A DNA stretch of 64,000 nt from Methylobacterium gossipiicola. Its GTDB lineage: Bacteria; Pseudomonadota; Alphaproteobacteria; Rhizobiales; Beijerinckiaceae. The DNA lies in the NCBI RefSeq assembly GCF_900113485.1, contig NZ_FOPM01000010.1, positions 62,001-126,000 on the forward strand. The letters run 5' to 3'. Below are positions 1 through 9,086 of the stretch, in pieces; positions within the stretch are counted from its first letter, which is position 1, and each line of letters opens with the position of its first letter. The translations under genes were made by a program, and so were the position numbers. Below the pieces are notes generated by a model. It worked only from the letters and a program-made list of their open reading frames with translations, searched no databases and was not told where the DNA came from.

Positions 1-352
1 CATGCCGGGTTCGACGATCAAGTTTTCGTGTTGGGACAACGACAGGCCCGGAAGCTGGCAGTGCCCCGATGGTCGCGATCCAGCGCGTGTTCGACGCCGA
101 GAGCGGCTGTAAACACTGGCGGAACCTTGGGCGGGATCGCGCGGCCCGCCCCCTGGACGGCCGAACGCTTCGGTGGCGGGAAGACCCGCGCGATCCGGTG
201 GCCTGGATGCTTCGGGCGCGCGGCGCTCTCGTGTCCAATGTCCGCCGATGGGGATGGCCTCTCGAACCCCGGGCACCGGGGCCGACGCGCATCTGGCCGT
301 CCTGTCCCGAGCAGGGATCGGCGTCCGCCCCCACACCGGCCGCGACGCCCGT
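1..352. other. Gene-free left edge, nothing recognised
   Basis: The stretch downstream of the lytic transglycosylase gene holds no frame with a recognisable protein. The open frames on both strands have the arginine- and proline-rich composition of GC-rich shadow frames. I see no RNA gene or clear terminator. The tail of a gene lying outside the window cannot be excluded. Confidence 0.4.
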
Positions 353-2710
353 TCAGCGCGCCCCGCGTTGAAGATCGCCCTCGATGAGCAGCGCGCTCTT
401 GGTGTCGAGGCGGGTGCGGTAGATCTGGAGGTTCTCCATCACCCGCTGGACGTAGTTGCGCGTCTCCGTGAACGGGATGCGCTCGACCCAATCGATGGGG
501 TCGACACCGGGCTTGCGCGGATCGCCGTAGGCGTCGATCCATTTCTTCACGTTGCCGCCGCCGGCATTGTAGGACGCGAAGGCGAGGATGTAGGAGCCGC
601 GCCAATCGTCCATGAGCTCGCCGAGATGGGCTTGGCCGAGGCGGGCATTGTAGGCGGGGTCGCTGGTGAGGCGGTCCTGGTCGAAGGCGGCGCTCACCCG
701 GCGGGCCGTGCGCTGGGCGGTGGCCGGCATCATCTGCATGAGGCCCCGCGCGCCGACGCTCGATTGGGCGAGGGGATCGAACTGGCTCTCCTGCCGGGCG
801 ATGGCGAACACCATGGCCTTCTCGACGAGGGGCACGGCGGCCGAGGCTTCGTAGGCCGGGATGCCGATGGTCGGGTAGGCGTGGAGGTCGAGCGGCAGGC
901 CGCGCTGCACGGCGATCTTGCCGATGGCCACCAAGGCGCGCGCGTTGCGGACCTCCGTGGCGATGGTGCCCAGCGCATCGAGTTCGGCCGGGTCGGTGAG
1001 CTTCGTCGCCGCGTCGATATAGAGCGGCAGGGCGAGGTCGCGGAGCGAAGCGGCTTCCAGGAGGCGCAGGGCCCGCATGGGCAGGCGCTCCATGAAGGCG
1101 GCGCGGGCGGGGGCGTCGAGTTCGGGCAGGGCCCGAAGCGCCAGGCTGGCGCGGCCGAGCTTCGCCCGGGCGAGTTGGCCGTAATACGCGATGGGCTGGA
1201 GGGCGGCGCGCTCGTAGGCCGCCTTTGCGTCCTCGGTCTTGCCCAAAGCCTCGGCGGCCCGGCCCTGCCAATAGGCGGCCCGCGCCAGGGAAATCGGCGT
1301 CTCGGCGATGGCGGCGGCGGCCTCGAAATGGCGCGCCGCGGTGCCGGCATCGTCGAGGAAGCGCAGGGCGATCCAGCCGGCGTGGAACTCCGCCTCGATG
1401 CGTTTCTCCACCGTGCGGGCGCTGTGCCGGCCGGCGACCACGTAGGCGGTGCGGGCATCGCCGAGATCCACGAGCTTGCGCGCGACGATGCGGCGCTCGA
1501 CCCACCATTCGTCGCCGTCGACGAGGACGTCCGGATTGGTCGGGGCCACGGACAGGAGGGCGGCGGCCTCCGCGTACCGGTCCGTGCGGCGCAGGTACTG
1601 CGCCCGCGACAGGATGTAGGAAGAATCACCCCGGAGCGACGGCGGCACGGCGTTGAGGGCGGCGGGCGCCGACGCACTCTTGTCCTCCACGGCGCGGCGC
1701 GCCCGGACCAGGGTGGCGTAGCTCGCCCCCGCATAGGAAGCCGCGCGGCCGGCGGTGTCGTAGTCTTCCTTCAGGAGGGCCCGCTCCATGCGGAAGCGGT
1801 GGTCGATCCGGGTCAGCACGCCCGGAAACGCATCCATCACCCGGGTTTCGAGGCCGCGCCCGAAGCTGTCGGAGCGCCACAGGTCCCGCACCAGGGCGGC
1901 GGCGTCGCCGTCGAGGCCCTCTGAGCGGAAGGCCAGGGCCAGGGCGAACTTGCCGGGCGGGCTCGCGGGTTTCGTGGTGGCGAAATAGGCCCGCACGATC
2001 GCGGGAGATTTCCGCTCGATGAGCAGAGCCTCTTCCGCGCGGCGACGCAGCAGCGGTCCCGCGGGCCAATCGGGATAATTGCGCGTGAACGCGACGGTGC
2101 GCTCGAAGCCGATGCCGGCCCCGGCCCGGATGGCGACCCATTCGAGGAGCGCCCGGGCGGCGGGGTCCGAGAACGCCTCGCGCAGGCGGTCACCCTCCGC
2201 CACCTTGCCCTTGCGATAGGTGTCGATGGCCGCGCGCAGGGCGGGCAAGTCGATGTCCGGCGCCACCAGCACGGCGCGGCGCGGATCGGGCACATCCGGC
2301 ACCGGGGCCACGGGCGACACCGCCGCGTCGGGCAGAGGAAAGGCGATGCCGGCTTCGGGGTCGGCCGAGGCATAGGCTTTCGCGGTGGCGGGGAGGGCGG
2401 AAGCCGGAGGCGCGACGGCCGGCGTCTCGGCGGTGCGACCCTCGATCTTCAGGGCATCGGCCGCCACGGGATCGGGGGTCCTGGTGTCCGTGAGGGCGCT
2501 CGAAGGCGCGGCGGCGTCGCTCGCCGGAACGGCCTCGCCCGTGGATGCGGACAGCGGCGCCGGCAGCGTATCGGGCGAAGGCCCCGTCTCGGCTCCCGCC
2601 GCGAACACGCGGGACCCCGGCCCCGTGACGGCGATGAGCGATCCGGCCAGCAAGGTCCCGGACACGGCCAGCGCCAGCGTGGCGCGATGCGAACACCTCC
2701 GGAACACCAT
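353..2710 (-). CDS. Soluble lytic murein transglycosylase (Slt family)
   Basis: This is a periplasmic enzyme that cleaves the MurNAc-GlcNAc bond of peptidoglycan to give 1,6-anhydro ends. The 785-residue product starts with a basic, then hydrophobic signal segment (residues 1-37). A Pro/Ala-rich linker follows, then a long alpha-helical region with TPR-like repeats (about 150-600), as in the Slt70 superhelical ring. The C-terminal catalytic SLT domain shows ARQESQFDP (the Glu is the expected acid), GARGLMQMMPATA and later AFASYNAGGGNV. The gene diverges from dapA. A perfect TTAA-N7-TTAA motif lies 54 bases upstream of its start, suggesting CtrA control. The family assignment is secure; which Slt paralogue this is cannot be told. 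Confidence 0.9.
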   Translation of the reverse strand: MVFRRCSHRATLALAVSGTLLAGSLIAVTGPGSRVFAAGAETGPSPDTLPAPLSASTGEAVPASDAAAPSSALTDTRTPDPVAADALKIEGRTAETPAVAPPASALPATAKAYASADPEAGIAFPLPDAAVSPVAPVPDVPDPRRAVLVAPDIDLPALRAAIDTYRKGKVAEGDRLREAFSDPAARALLEWVAIRAGAGIGFERTVAFTRNYPDWPAGPLLRRRAEEALLIERKSPAIVRAYFATTKPASPPGKFALALAFRSEGLDGDAAALVRDLWRSDSFGRGLETRVMDAFPGVLTRIDHRFRMERALLKEDYDTAGRAASYAGASYATLVRARRAVEDKSASAPAALNAVPPSLRGDSSYILSRAQYLRRTDRYAEAAALLSVAPTNPDVLVDGDEWWVERRIVARKLVDLGDARTAYVVAGRHSARTVEKRIEAEFHAGWIALRFLDDAGTAARHFEAAAAIAETPISLARAAYWQGRAAEALGKTEDAKAAYERAALQPIAYYGQLARAKLGRASLALRALPELDAPARAAFMERLPMRALRLLEAASLRDLALPLYIDAATKLTDPAELDALGTIATEVRNARALVAIGKIAVQRGLPLDLHAYPTIGIPAYEASAAVPLVEKAMVFAIARQESQFDPLAQSSVGARGLMQMMPATAQRTARRVSAAFDQDRLTSDPAYNARLGQAHLGELMDDWRGSYILAFASYNAGGGNVKKWIDAYGDPRKPGVDPIDWVERIPFTETRNYVQRVMENLQIYRTRLDTKSALLIEGDLQRGAR

Positions 2711-2763
2711 GATTTCGCGAATCCCTGTGTGTACGGGCGACGTTCAAGCTCACTCAGAGGGCA

Positions 2764-2778
2764 TTAAGAAGGCATTAA
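2764..2778. promoter_or_regulatory. CtrA-like binding site, TTAA-N7-TTAA
   Basis: Two TTAA half-sites (2764-2767 and 2775-2778) are separated by exactly 7 bases, in the intergenic region between the lytic transglycosylase gene (start at 2710, minus strand) and dapA (start at 2894, plus strand). This is the full consensus of the alphaproteobacterial cell-cycle regulator CtrA. Binding is inferred from sequence alone. Confidence 0.55.
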
Positions 2779-2893
2779 CCGCGCGAACACGGCGTTTGCG
2801 CCCGTGCGGCCAAGGCTTTATGTCTCGCCGCCTGACGCGGGGCCGGTCCTGGCTCCGCCGCGAGACGAGCCCCGAAGGGCCGGGAACGCCAGG

Positions 2894-3790
2894 ATGACCG
2901 ACACCTCCACCCGGCGCCTCAAGGGCGCGATGACCGCCCTGGTGACGCCGTTCCGCGACGGCGCCCTCGACGAGGACGCCTTCCGCAAGCTCGTGACCTG
3001 GCAGATCGAAGAGGGCATTCACGGTCTCGTTCCCGTCGGCACCACGGGCGAGACCCCGACGGTGACGCCGGCCGAGCACGACCGCGTGGTGGCGATCTGC
3101 GTCGAAATGGCCGGGGGCCGCGTGCCGGTGATCGCCGGCGCCGGCTCGAACTCCACGGCCGAGGCGGTGGAGCGGGCGCGCCACGCGGAAAAGGCCGGCG
3201 CCGACGCCGTGCTGGTGGTGACGCCGTACTACAACAAGCCGTCGCAGGATGGGCTCTACGCCCACTTCAAGGCGATCAACGACGCCATCGGCATCCCGAT
3301 CATCCTCTACAACATTCCCGGCCGCTCCATCGTCGACATGAGCGTCGAGACCATGGCGCGCCTGTACGCGCTCAAGAACATCGTCGGGGTGAAGGACGCC
3401 ACGGCGAAGCTCGACCGTGTCAGCCTCCAGCGCCAGGCCATGGGGCCGGACTTCATCCAGCTCTCCGGCGAGGACGCGACGGCGCTCGGCTTCAACGCCC
3501 ATGGCGGTCGCGGCTGCATCTCCGTGGTGTCGAACGTCGCCCCGCGCCTCTGCGCCGAGCTGCAGGAGGCGACGCTCGCCGGCGACTACGCCAAGGCGCT
3601 CGCCCTGCAGGACCGTCTGCTGCCGCTGCACACGGCGATGTTCGTGGAGCCGAACCCGGCACCGGCGAAGTACGCCCTCGCGCGCCTCGGCCACATCCGC
3701 GAGGAGCTGCGCCTGCCGCTGCTCCCCGTCACCGAGGCCGGGCGGGCGACCATCGACGCCGCCCTGCGCCATGCCGGCCTGCTCGACTGA
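2894..3790 (+). CDS. dapA: 4-hydroxy-tetrahydrodipicolinate synthase
   Basis: DapA condenses pyruvate with aspartate semialdehyde, the first committed step of lysine and meso-diaminopimelate synthesis, in the cytoplasm. The product is about 298 residues, the normal family length. It shows the GTTGE substrate-binding motif, [10 protein letters not shown] with the conserved Tyr, YNIPGR, and GVKDAT carrying the Schiff-base Lys. The start at 2894 gives the canonical N-terminus ([11 protein letters not shown], then ALVTPF). The frame stays open 90 bases further upstream, but that extension looks non-coding. The neighbours, a peptidoglycan enzyme and smpB, match a common alphaproteobacterial order. 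Confidence 0.96.
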   Translation: MTDTSTRRLKGAMTALVTPFRDGALDEDAFRKLVTWQIEEGIHGLVPVGTTGETPTVTPAEHDRVVAICVEMAGGRVPVIAGAGSNSTAEAVERARHAEKAGADAVLVVTPYYNKPSQDGLYAHFKAINDAIGIPIILYNIPGRSIVDMSVETMARLYALKNIVGVKDATAKLDRVSLQRQAMGPDFIQLSGEDATALGFNAHGGRGCISVVSNVAPRLCAELQEATLAGDYAKALALQDRLLPLHTAMFVEPNPAPAKYALARLGHIREELRLPLLPVTEAGRATIDAALRHAGLLD

Positions 3791-3875
3791 TTTCGACTGG
3801 CGGACCCGCCTCGAACCGACCATATCTCCAGAAAACCCGGCCGCATTCCGGCGGCCGGCCTGAACCGACGATGTG

Positions 3876-4349
3876 ATGGCACCCAAACCCGCTTCCGACC
3901 GCCGCGTCGTCGCCGACAACCGCGCCGCCCGCTACCATTACGAGATCACCGACACCATCGAGGCCGGGCTCGCGCTCACGGGCACCGAGGTCAAATCCCT
4001 GCGCAAGGGCAAGGCCACCATCGGCGAGGCCTATGCCGGGCCGTCGGGCACCGACCTGATGCTGTTCAACGCCTACATCCCCGAATACGTCGAGGCGAAC
4101 CGCTTCAACCACGAGACCAAGCGGCCGCGGCAGCTGCTGCTGCACCGCAAGCAGATCAACAAGCTCATCGGCGCCACCCAGCGCGAGGGCTTCACCGTGG
4201 TGCCCTTGAAGATCTACTTCAACGAGCGCGGCCGGGCGAAGATCGAACTGGGGCTCGGCCGGGGCAAGAAGCTCCACGACAAGCGCGAGGCTTCGAAGGA
4301 GCGCGACTGGCAGCGCGACCGCGCCCGGATCATGCGCGACAAGGGCTGA
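3876..4349 (+). CDS. smpB: SsrA-binding protein SmpB
   Basis: SmpB binds tmRNA and delivers it to stalled ribosomes during trans-translation. The 157-residue product has the conserved N-terminal beta-barrel ([30 protein letters not shown]) and the basic C-terminal tail ([15 protein letters not shown]) that enters the decoding centre. A GTG three bases upstream (3873) is an alternative start. The gene lies 85 bases downstream of dapA on the same strand. No tmRNA gene was seen nearby. Confidence 0.96.
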   Translation: MAPKPASDRRVVADNRAARYHYEITDTIEAGLALTGTEVKSLRKGKATIGEAYAGPSGTDLMLFNAYIPEYVEANRFNHETKRPRQLLLHRKQINKLIGATQREGFTVVPLKIYFNERGRAKIELGLGRGKKLHDKREASKERDWQRDRARIMRDKG

Positions 4350-4415
4350 TTTTTTGAGGGCGGGTCTTCGTGCGCGGGCTTAGGCTGGCGGTCCGTGCCC
4401 CCCGGAGCGCCGCGC

Positions 4416-4982
4416 ATGACCCCCGATTTCAACGCACTCCCCACCGACCTGCCCGTGCCGGAGGACGACGGCGCCGCGCGCCACCTCGCCGGAACCCGCG
4501 TGCCCGACATCTCCCTGGAGGCGACCGACGGGTCGCGGGTGTCCCTGGCCCGCCTCGCGGGCCGCAGCGTGGTCTATGCCTATCCCCGCACGGGCGAGCC
4601 GGGCCAGCCCAACCTCGTGGACGACTGGGACGCGATTCCGGGCGCGCGTGGCTGTACCCCGCAGGCCTGCGAATTTCGCGATCACCACGCGGAACTCGTC
4701 CGGCGCGGCGTCGCCCATGTCCACGGGCTCTCGACGCAGACGAGCGCGTATCAGCGCGGGGTGGCGACGCGCCTGCACCTGCCGTTCAGCCTCATCGCCG
4801 ATCCGCACGGGGCGCTGACGCAGGCGATGCGGCTGCCCACCTTCGCGGCCGGGGGCCTCACGCTGCTGCGCCGCCTCACCCTCGTGCTCGACGACCGGCG
4901 GGTGACCCAGGTGTTCTATCCGGTCTTCCCGCCCGACCAGAGCGCCCGGCAGGTTCTGGATTGGCTCGACGGGACGGGGTGA
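4416..4982 (+). CDS. Peroxiredoxin, BCP/PrxQ-like
   Basis: This is a predicted cytoplasmic thiol peroxidase with an AhpC/TSA fold, about 188 residues. The peroxidatic region reads GCTPQACEFRDH, with the Cys of GCT as the likely peroxidatic residue and a second Cys five positions later as a possible resolving residue, as in PrxQ/BCP proteins. Before it comes YPRTGEPGQPN, which takes the place of the usual YPKA segment. I chose the ATG at 4416; a GTG at 4395 would add seven residues. It lies 66 bases downstream of smpB on the same strand and convergent to the NYN-domain gene. The physiological substrate cannot be read from the sequence. Confidence 0.85.
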   Translation: MTPDFNALPTDLPVPEDDGAARHLAGTRVPDISLEATDGSRVSLARLAGRSVVYAYPRTGEPGQPNLVDDWDAIPGARGCTPQACEFRDHHAELVRRGVAHVHGLSTQTSAYQRGVATRLHLPFSLIADPHGALTQAMRLPTFAAGGLTLLRRLTLVLDDRRVTQVFYPVFPPDQSARQVLDWLDGTG

Positions 4983-5025
4983 GGGGACCCGCGTCAACCG
5001 TCAATCGCGTGGATGAGTCGCACGC

Positions 5026-5703
5026 TTACCCCTCGGGGGTCTCGTCACCCTGGCGGATGCCGTAGCGGGTCTCGAGGGCCGGGCTCGGGCGCGCGGAACG
5101 CTCGGGGGTCTCGCCGCGCGAGCGGGTGCCGGTGTCGCCCGCCATCGAGCGGTCGGGCAGGGAGCGGACGTTGCGCTCGCCGGGGTCGCGCCCGATGCGG
5201 GGGATGAGGTGCACGAGATCGAGGAACTCGTCGGCCTGCCGGCGCAGGTCGTCGGCCACCATGGCGGGCTGGGTCTGGATCGTCGAGACCACGGTCACGC
5301 GCACGCCCTTGCGCTGCATCGCTTCCACGAGGGAGCGCAAATCTCCGTCGCCGGAGAACAGTACCATGTGGTCGATGCGGGGGGCGAGTTCGAGGGCATC
5401 GATGGCGAGTTCGATGTCCATGTTGCCTTTGATCTTCCGGCGGCCCGCCGAATCGACGAATTCCTTGGCTGGCTTGGTCACGACCCGGTAGCCGTTATAG
5501 TCGAGCCAATCGATCAACGGGCGGATCGAGGAGTATTCCTGATCCTCGACCATGGCGGTGTAGTAGAACGCCCGGAGGAGATTGTCCCGCCCCTGAAACT
5601 CCTTCAGCAGCCGACGATAGTCGATGTCGAAGCCGAGGGCCTTGGTGGCGGCATAGAGGTTGGCGCCATCGATGAAGATGGCACTGCGCTGTTGTGCGCT
5701 CAT
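5026..5703 (-). CDS. NYN-domain (LabA/DUF88-like) protein
   Basis: The 225-residue product carries a PIN-like NYN domain, a fold associated with RNA-directed nucleases. Acidic positions that would bind metal are visible: FIDGANLY near the N-terminus, GNMDIELAIDAL mid-domain and LFSGDGDL. The C-terminal 50 or so residues are polar, Arg/Pro/Ser-rich and probably disordered. I start at 5703 because MSAQQRSAIFIDG is the usual N-terminus of these proteins. The frame is open to 5889 but that part is not protein-like. Relatives sit beside smpB, rpoZ or rel in many Hyphomicrobiales. The substrate is unknown. Confidence 0.85.
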   Translation of the reverse strand: MSAQQRSAIFIDGANLYAATKALGFDIDYRRLLKEFQGRDNLLRAFYYTAMVEDQEYSSIRPLIDWLDYNGYRVVTKPAKEFVDSAGRRKIKGNMDIELAIDALELAPRIDHMVLFSGDGDLRSLVEAMQRKGVRVTVVSTIQTQPAMVADDLRRQADEFLDLVHLIPRIGRDPGERNVRSLPDRSMAGDTGTRSRGETPERSARPSPALETRYGIRQGDETPEG

Positions 5704-6043
5704 GAAACGATCCGTTGTTCGATACAATGAGAAAAAGCCTACGCCAATTCCCTCGTCATCCACCCAATCCTTGGGAGATACTGGATTCAGAGGCAATTTC
5801 CATCGAGATCGAGGTCGATGACGTCCACGAAAAGCCGGCGGCGTGACGATGTGCGAAGGAATATACAAAAAAATACGTCGTCGTGGCAACCGATGTCAAG
5901 CGGAACAAGTATTGCGTGCAGATTCCCCAGGCATTCTAGGTCCAGTTTCGCGGTCAAATCGGAAACAAAGTTCAGACTTTCCGGACACGATGTGCCATTT
6001 CGGGACGCGGGCGGCGATTACACGTCCCGCGCCCATGGGTGCT
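5704..6043. other. Gap of 340 bases with an AT-richer stretch
   Basis: No convincing gene lies here. Between about 5700 and 5990 the base composition is visibly more AT-rich than the flanking genes. The promoter of the NYN gene (minus strand) must lie in the left part. A short open stretch on the plus strand ends at a TAG near 5940 and looks somewhat protein-like (VVATDVKRNKYCVQIPQAF), so a decayed gene is possible. I could not assign it to a family. Confidence 0.35.
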
Positions 6044-6631
6044 TCACGCCTTCATCACCCGGCTGCCGGGCTTGACCGCCGGCAGGGCCGCGAGTTCGGG
6101 CGGCAGGGCATCGGCGGGGTAGGCCGGGATGTCGAGGGTCACGAGGGTCACGAGCGGCAGGCCGATCTCGCCGCGCCCGCCAGAGCGGTCGATGAGGCAG
6201 GCCGCGCCCACGATCTCGCCGGCCTCGCCCGACAGGGACGCGAGGCATTCGCGGGCCGAAAGCCCGGTTGTGACGATGTCCTCGACGATGACGGCGCGGG
6301 TGCCGGCCGGAATGCTGAAGCCGCGCCGCAGGGTGAACGGCCCGCCGGGCTCGCGCTCCACGAAGATCGCCCGGGCGCCGAGGTGGCGGGCCGTCTCGTA
6401 GCCCGGCACGATGCCGCCGATGGCGGGGGAGACCACGATGTCGATGGGGCCGAACCGCTCGGTGATCGTCGCCGCCAGCGCCTTGCACAGGCGCTCCGTG
6501 CGCACGGGATCGGAGAAGATCGCCATCTTCTGGAGGAACACTCCGGAATGCAGGCCGGAACTGAGGACGAAATGGCCTTCGAGGAGGGCCTGCGCGTCGC
6601 GGAATTCGGCGAGCACCTGCTCAGGGGTCAT
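6044..6631 (-). CDS. pyrE: Orotate phosphoribosyltransferase
   Basis: PyrE transfers orotate onto PRPP to give OMP in de novo pyrimidine synthesis. The 195-residue product has [13 protein letters not shown] near the N-terminus, the [15 protein letters not shown] segment and the diagnostic PRPP-binding loop [13 protein letters not shown]. The start at 6631 gives the expected [11 protein letters not shown]-terminus; the frame continues upstream only as a shadow of the next gene. It lies 100 bases downstream of the MBOAT gene on the same strand. Confidence 0.95.
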   Translation of the reverse strand: MTPEQVLAEFRDAQALLEGHFVLSSGLHSGVFLQKMAIFSDPVRTERLCKALAATITERFGPIDIVVSPAIGGIVPGYETARHLGARAIFVEREPGGPFTLRRGFSIPAGTRAVIVEDIVTTGLSARECLASLSGEAGEIVGAACLIDRSGGRGEIGLPLVTLVTLDIPAYPADALPPELAALPAVKPGSRVMKA

Positions 6632-6731
6632 GATCGGCTCCGGTTCGTAGGGGTCCGATCGTGTGTAGGCAGGGGCGGGGCACGGGTGCAAGCATTCCCG
6701 ACGCCCCCCGTCGTTCTCGGCGCGATGCCCC

Positions 6732-8096
6732 TCAGAACTGGAAGTAGATGAAGGCGTAGTTCGCATCCTCGCCGAGGCGCAGGAGGAGCACGACGAACAG
6801 GAGGCCGAGCCCCACGGCGACGGATGGGCGTGGGCCGACCCGGCCCGCGATGACGAGGGCGGTTGGGCCGAGGCAGGCGATGGCGGCGGCCGGCGCCAGG
6901 GTCCGCCAGGAAAAGCCGGTCCCGAGGGGTGCCCCGCCCGCCAGGGCCTCGCCGAGGCGCAGGGCCGTGGACAGGTCGGGGGCCCGGAACAGCACCCAGG
7001 TCGCGACCACGAAGGCGAAGGTGAGGAGCCAGCCGACGGCGGCGGGCAGGACGAAGCCGGCCCGGCGCCACACCAGGCCGAGACCGAGGCCAAGGCCGTG
7101 GGCGAGCCCCCAGGCGACGAAGGTGAAACCGGCTCCGTGCCAGAGGCCGCCGAGGGTCATGGTGGCGAGGAGCGCCAAGACCTGGCGGCGCGGCCCGTGG
7201 CGGTTGCCCCCCAAGGGAACGTAGAGATAATCGCGCAGGAAGCGCGACAGGGTCATGTGCCAACGCCGCCAGAAGTCCTGGAGCGATGTCGCCCGGTAGG
7301 GCACGTCGAAGTTCGGGGGCAGGACGACGCCGAGCATCAGGCCGAGGCCGAGCGCCATGTCGGTGTAGCCGGAAAAGTCGAAGTAGATCTGAAACGTGAA
7401 GCCGAGGGCCGCCTGCCATGCCTGCGCCACGGTCACGGTCCCGCCCGCGGCCGCGAGGTCGAACACCGGATTGACGAGGACCGCCAGGGGATCGCCGAGG
7501 AAGACTTTCTTCGACAGGCCGAGGCCGAGGAGGATCAATCCCCGGCCGAAGGCGGCAGGGGCCACCGGCGCGGTCTCGGCGAACTGGTGCATCACCTCGC
7601 GCCAGCGCACGAGGGGGCCGGCGAGCACCTGTGGGAAGAAGGCGATGTAGAGGGCGTAGTCCCGCAGGCCGAAGGCCGGCGCCCGCCCGGCCCGGAGGTC
7701 GGCGAGGTACATGCAGTGGTGGAAGGTGAAGAACGAGATACCGAGCGGCAGGGCGAGGCCGACGGGGCCGATCTCGAGGCCGGGAATCCAGGCGACGAGG
7801 CCGGCGAGGAAATCGAGGTACTTGAACAGCCCCAGGGTCGCGAGGTTGCCCGCGATGGCAAGCGGGATCAGCCAGCGCGCCCCGGTGGCGCGGTGGGCCC
7901 GGGCGACGCACCAGTTCGCCCCGATGGAGAGGCCGAGCAGCGGCACGAAGCGCGGGTCCCACCAGCCGTAGAACACGAAGGAGAGGAGGAGGAGGGCTTC
8001 GCGGCGCCGGGCCGGATACAGGCGCAGCACCAGGCCGTGGAGCCCGAGGGCGACGGGCAGGAAGCCCAGCAGGAAGGCAAGCGAATTAAAGAGCAT
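6732..8096 (-). CDS. MBOAT-family O-acyltransferase, AlgI-like
   Basis: This is an integral membrane protein of about 454 residues with roughly ten hydrophobic segments. It shows the MBOAT signatures of the AlgI/DltB/PatA branch: [13 protein letters not shown] at the start, [58 protein letters not shown], and [15 protein letters not shown] with the presumed catalytic His. Such proteins move acyl groups across the membrane onto exported polysaccharides, as in alginate O-acetylation. No partner SGNH/AlgJ hydrolase or polysaccharide cluster is adjacent, so the acceptor is unknown. An ATG at 8096 was chosen over a GTG at 8105. Confidence 0.88.
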   Translation of the reverse strand: MLFNSLAFLLGFLPVALGLHGLVLRLYPARRREALLLLSFVFYGWWDPRFVPLLGLSIGANWCVARAHRATGARWLIPLAIAGNLATLGLFKYLDFLAGLVAWIPGLEIGPVGLALPLGISFFTFHHCMYLADLRAGRAPAFGLRDYALYIAFFPQVLAGPLVRWREVMHQFAETAPVAPAAFGRGLILLGLGLSKKVFLGDPLAVLVNPVFDLAAAGGTVTVAQAWQAALGFTFQIYFDFSGYTDMALGLGLMLGVVLPPNFDVPYRATSLQDFWRRWHMTLSRFLRDYLYVPLGGNRHGPRRQVLALLATMTLGGLWHGAGFTFVAWGLAHGLGLGLGLVWRRAGFVLPAAVGWLLTFAFVVATWVLFRAPDLSTALRLGEALAGGAPLGTGFSWRTLAPAAAIACLGPTALVIAGRVGPRPSVAVGLGLLFVVLLLRLGEDANYAFIYFQF

Positions 8097-8258
8097 GACG
8101 CCCACGGATGCGGCGGAGCGCGGCCCGTCCGAAGTCCGGGGGCGTGAACGCCCCGGTTTGTCGGGGATCGCCGCGGGGGCGTCAATGCCGGTTTCCTCGG
8201 CCGGACCGATCCCCAGGCGGTGACCTCATCGAGGTCCGGCATGGCCGGGCGAGGCCCC

Positions 8259-8693
8259 TCAGGCGGCGGCGCGCACCTCGATCTCGCGGGCCTGGAGCTT
8301 GGCCAGCTCCACGGCCGCGCGCAGTTCGATCTCGGCCATCAGGGCGTCGAGGCGAGGATCGCCGCTCTCGCAACGCTGGGCGAGGCGCGAAGCGATGGCC
8401 TTGAGGTCAGAGGCCGAGACCCGGCCCATCAGGAGGGAGACCTTGAGCCGATCGAGGCTGTCGAGGAGGTCGTAGCCTCGGCGCGTCGTGCGCCGGCGGC
8501 GCTCCTCCGGCGAGTCCGGTCGGGCCTGGAGTGCCAGGATCGCGTCGAGGCCGGCCAGCGACGCGGCCGGGGTGGCGGCGGCACTCGCATTCAGGGTTGG
8601 AGCCCGGTCGAGGGTGAACAACGCGCCACCGTCGAGGCGGCGGGAGGTCACGCTCCCCGGGGCGGAGGCGGCGTAATGGGTATCGATACGCAT
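8259..8693 (-). CDS. fliX: Flagellar assembly regulator FliX
   Basis: In Caulobacter, FliX couples basal-body assembly to activity of the sigma-54 activator FlbD. The 144-residue product matches FliX in length and layout. A variable N-terminus is followed by the conserved half: LDAILALQ, RRTTRRGYDLLDSLDRLKVSLL, and a helical C-terminus ending in AKLQAREIEVRAAA. It is divergent from flgI, the same arrangement as in Caulobacter. flbD itself lies 26 kb away in this window. Recognition rests on motif memory and context; no search was run. Confidence 0.85.
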   Translation of the reverse strand: MRIDTHYAASAPGSVTSRRLDGGALFTLDRAPTLNASAAATPAASLAGLDAILALQARPDSPEERRRRTTRRGYDLLDSLDRLKVSLLMGRVSASDLKAIASRLAQRCESGDPRLDALMAEIELRAAVELAKLQAREIEVRAAA

Positions 8694-8954
8694 GTGCGAC
8701 GCTGTTCCGGCTCCGCGCGGTCCTCGTCCACCACCCCGAACCCGCGCGGTTCCGGGATGTGGCCGATTCGGTTCCCCGACGGGGCACCAAATCGGCTGCG
8801 AGGCGGCAGAATCCGTCCTGTATGGTTAAGTGCCGGTAAACACCCCGGCAGAACCTGCCGGGTCGCGCCGGCGGGAGGGGGCGAAAACCATGCGCCGGAC
8901 GGGGACACCCAGAAAAAGTACCTCTGTATCAACCACTTGAGAAAACGCGGCCGC

Positions 8955-8971
8955 TTGGCACGCTCCTGGCA
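8955..8971 (+). promoter_or_regulatory. Sigma-54 promoter upstream of flgI
   Basis: The sequence ttggcacgctcctggca fits the -24/-12 consensus. GG is at 8957-8958 and GC at 8969-8970 with the obligatory 10-base spacing, and the -24 half TTGGCACG is perfect. It lies about 115 bases before the flgI start in the fliX-flgI intergenic region. Flagellar class III genes of this type are activated by FlbD in Caulobacter, and FlbD is encoded in this window. Confidence 0.8.
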
Positions 8972-9086
8972 GATCGAAGGGCGAAGAGTGCCTCACGTGG
9001 GCCCCCAAACGCCGATCCTCCTCATCGGAGCCATCCGGCGCCCCGGGTCTCACCGAAGGACGCTCCGCCCTCCATCGAAGCGCGCC

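Noticed and set aside
8826..8840. CtrA-like TTAA-N7-TAAA in the fliX-flgI gap
   Set aside because: The second half-site does not match and a strong sigma-54 promoter explains this region.
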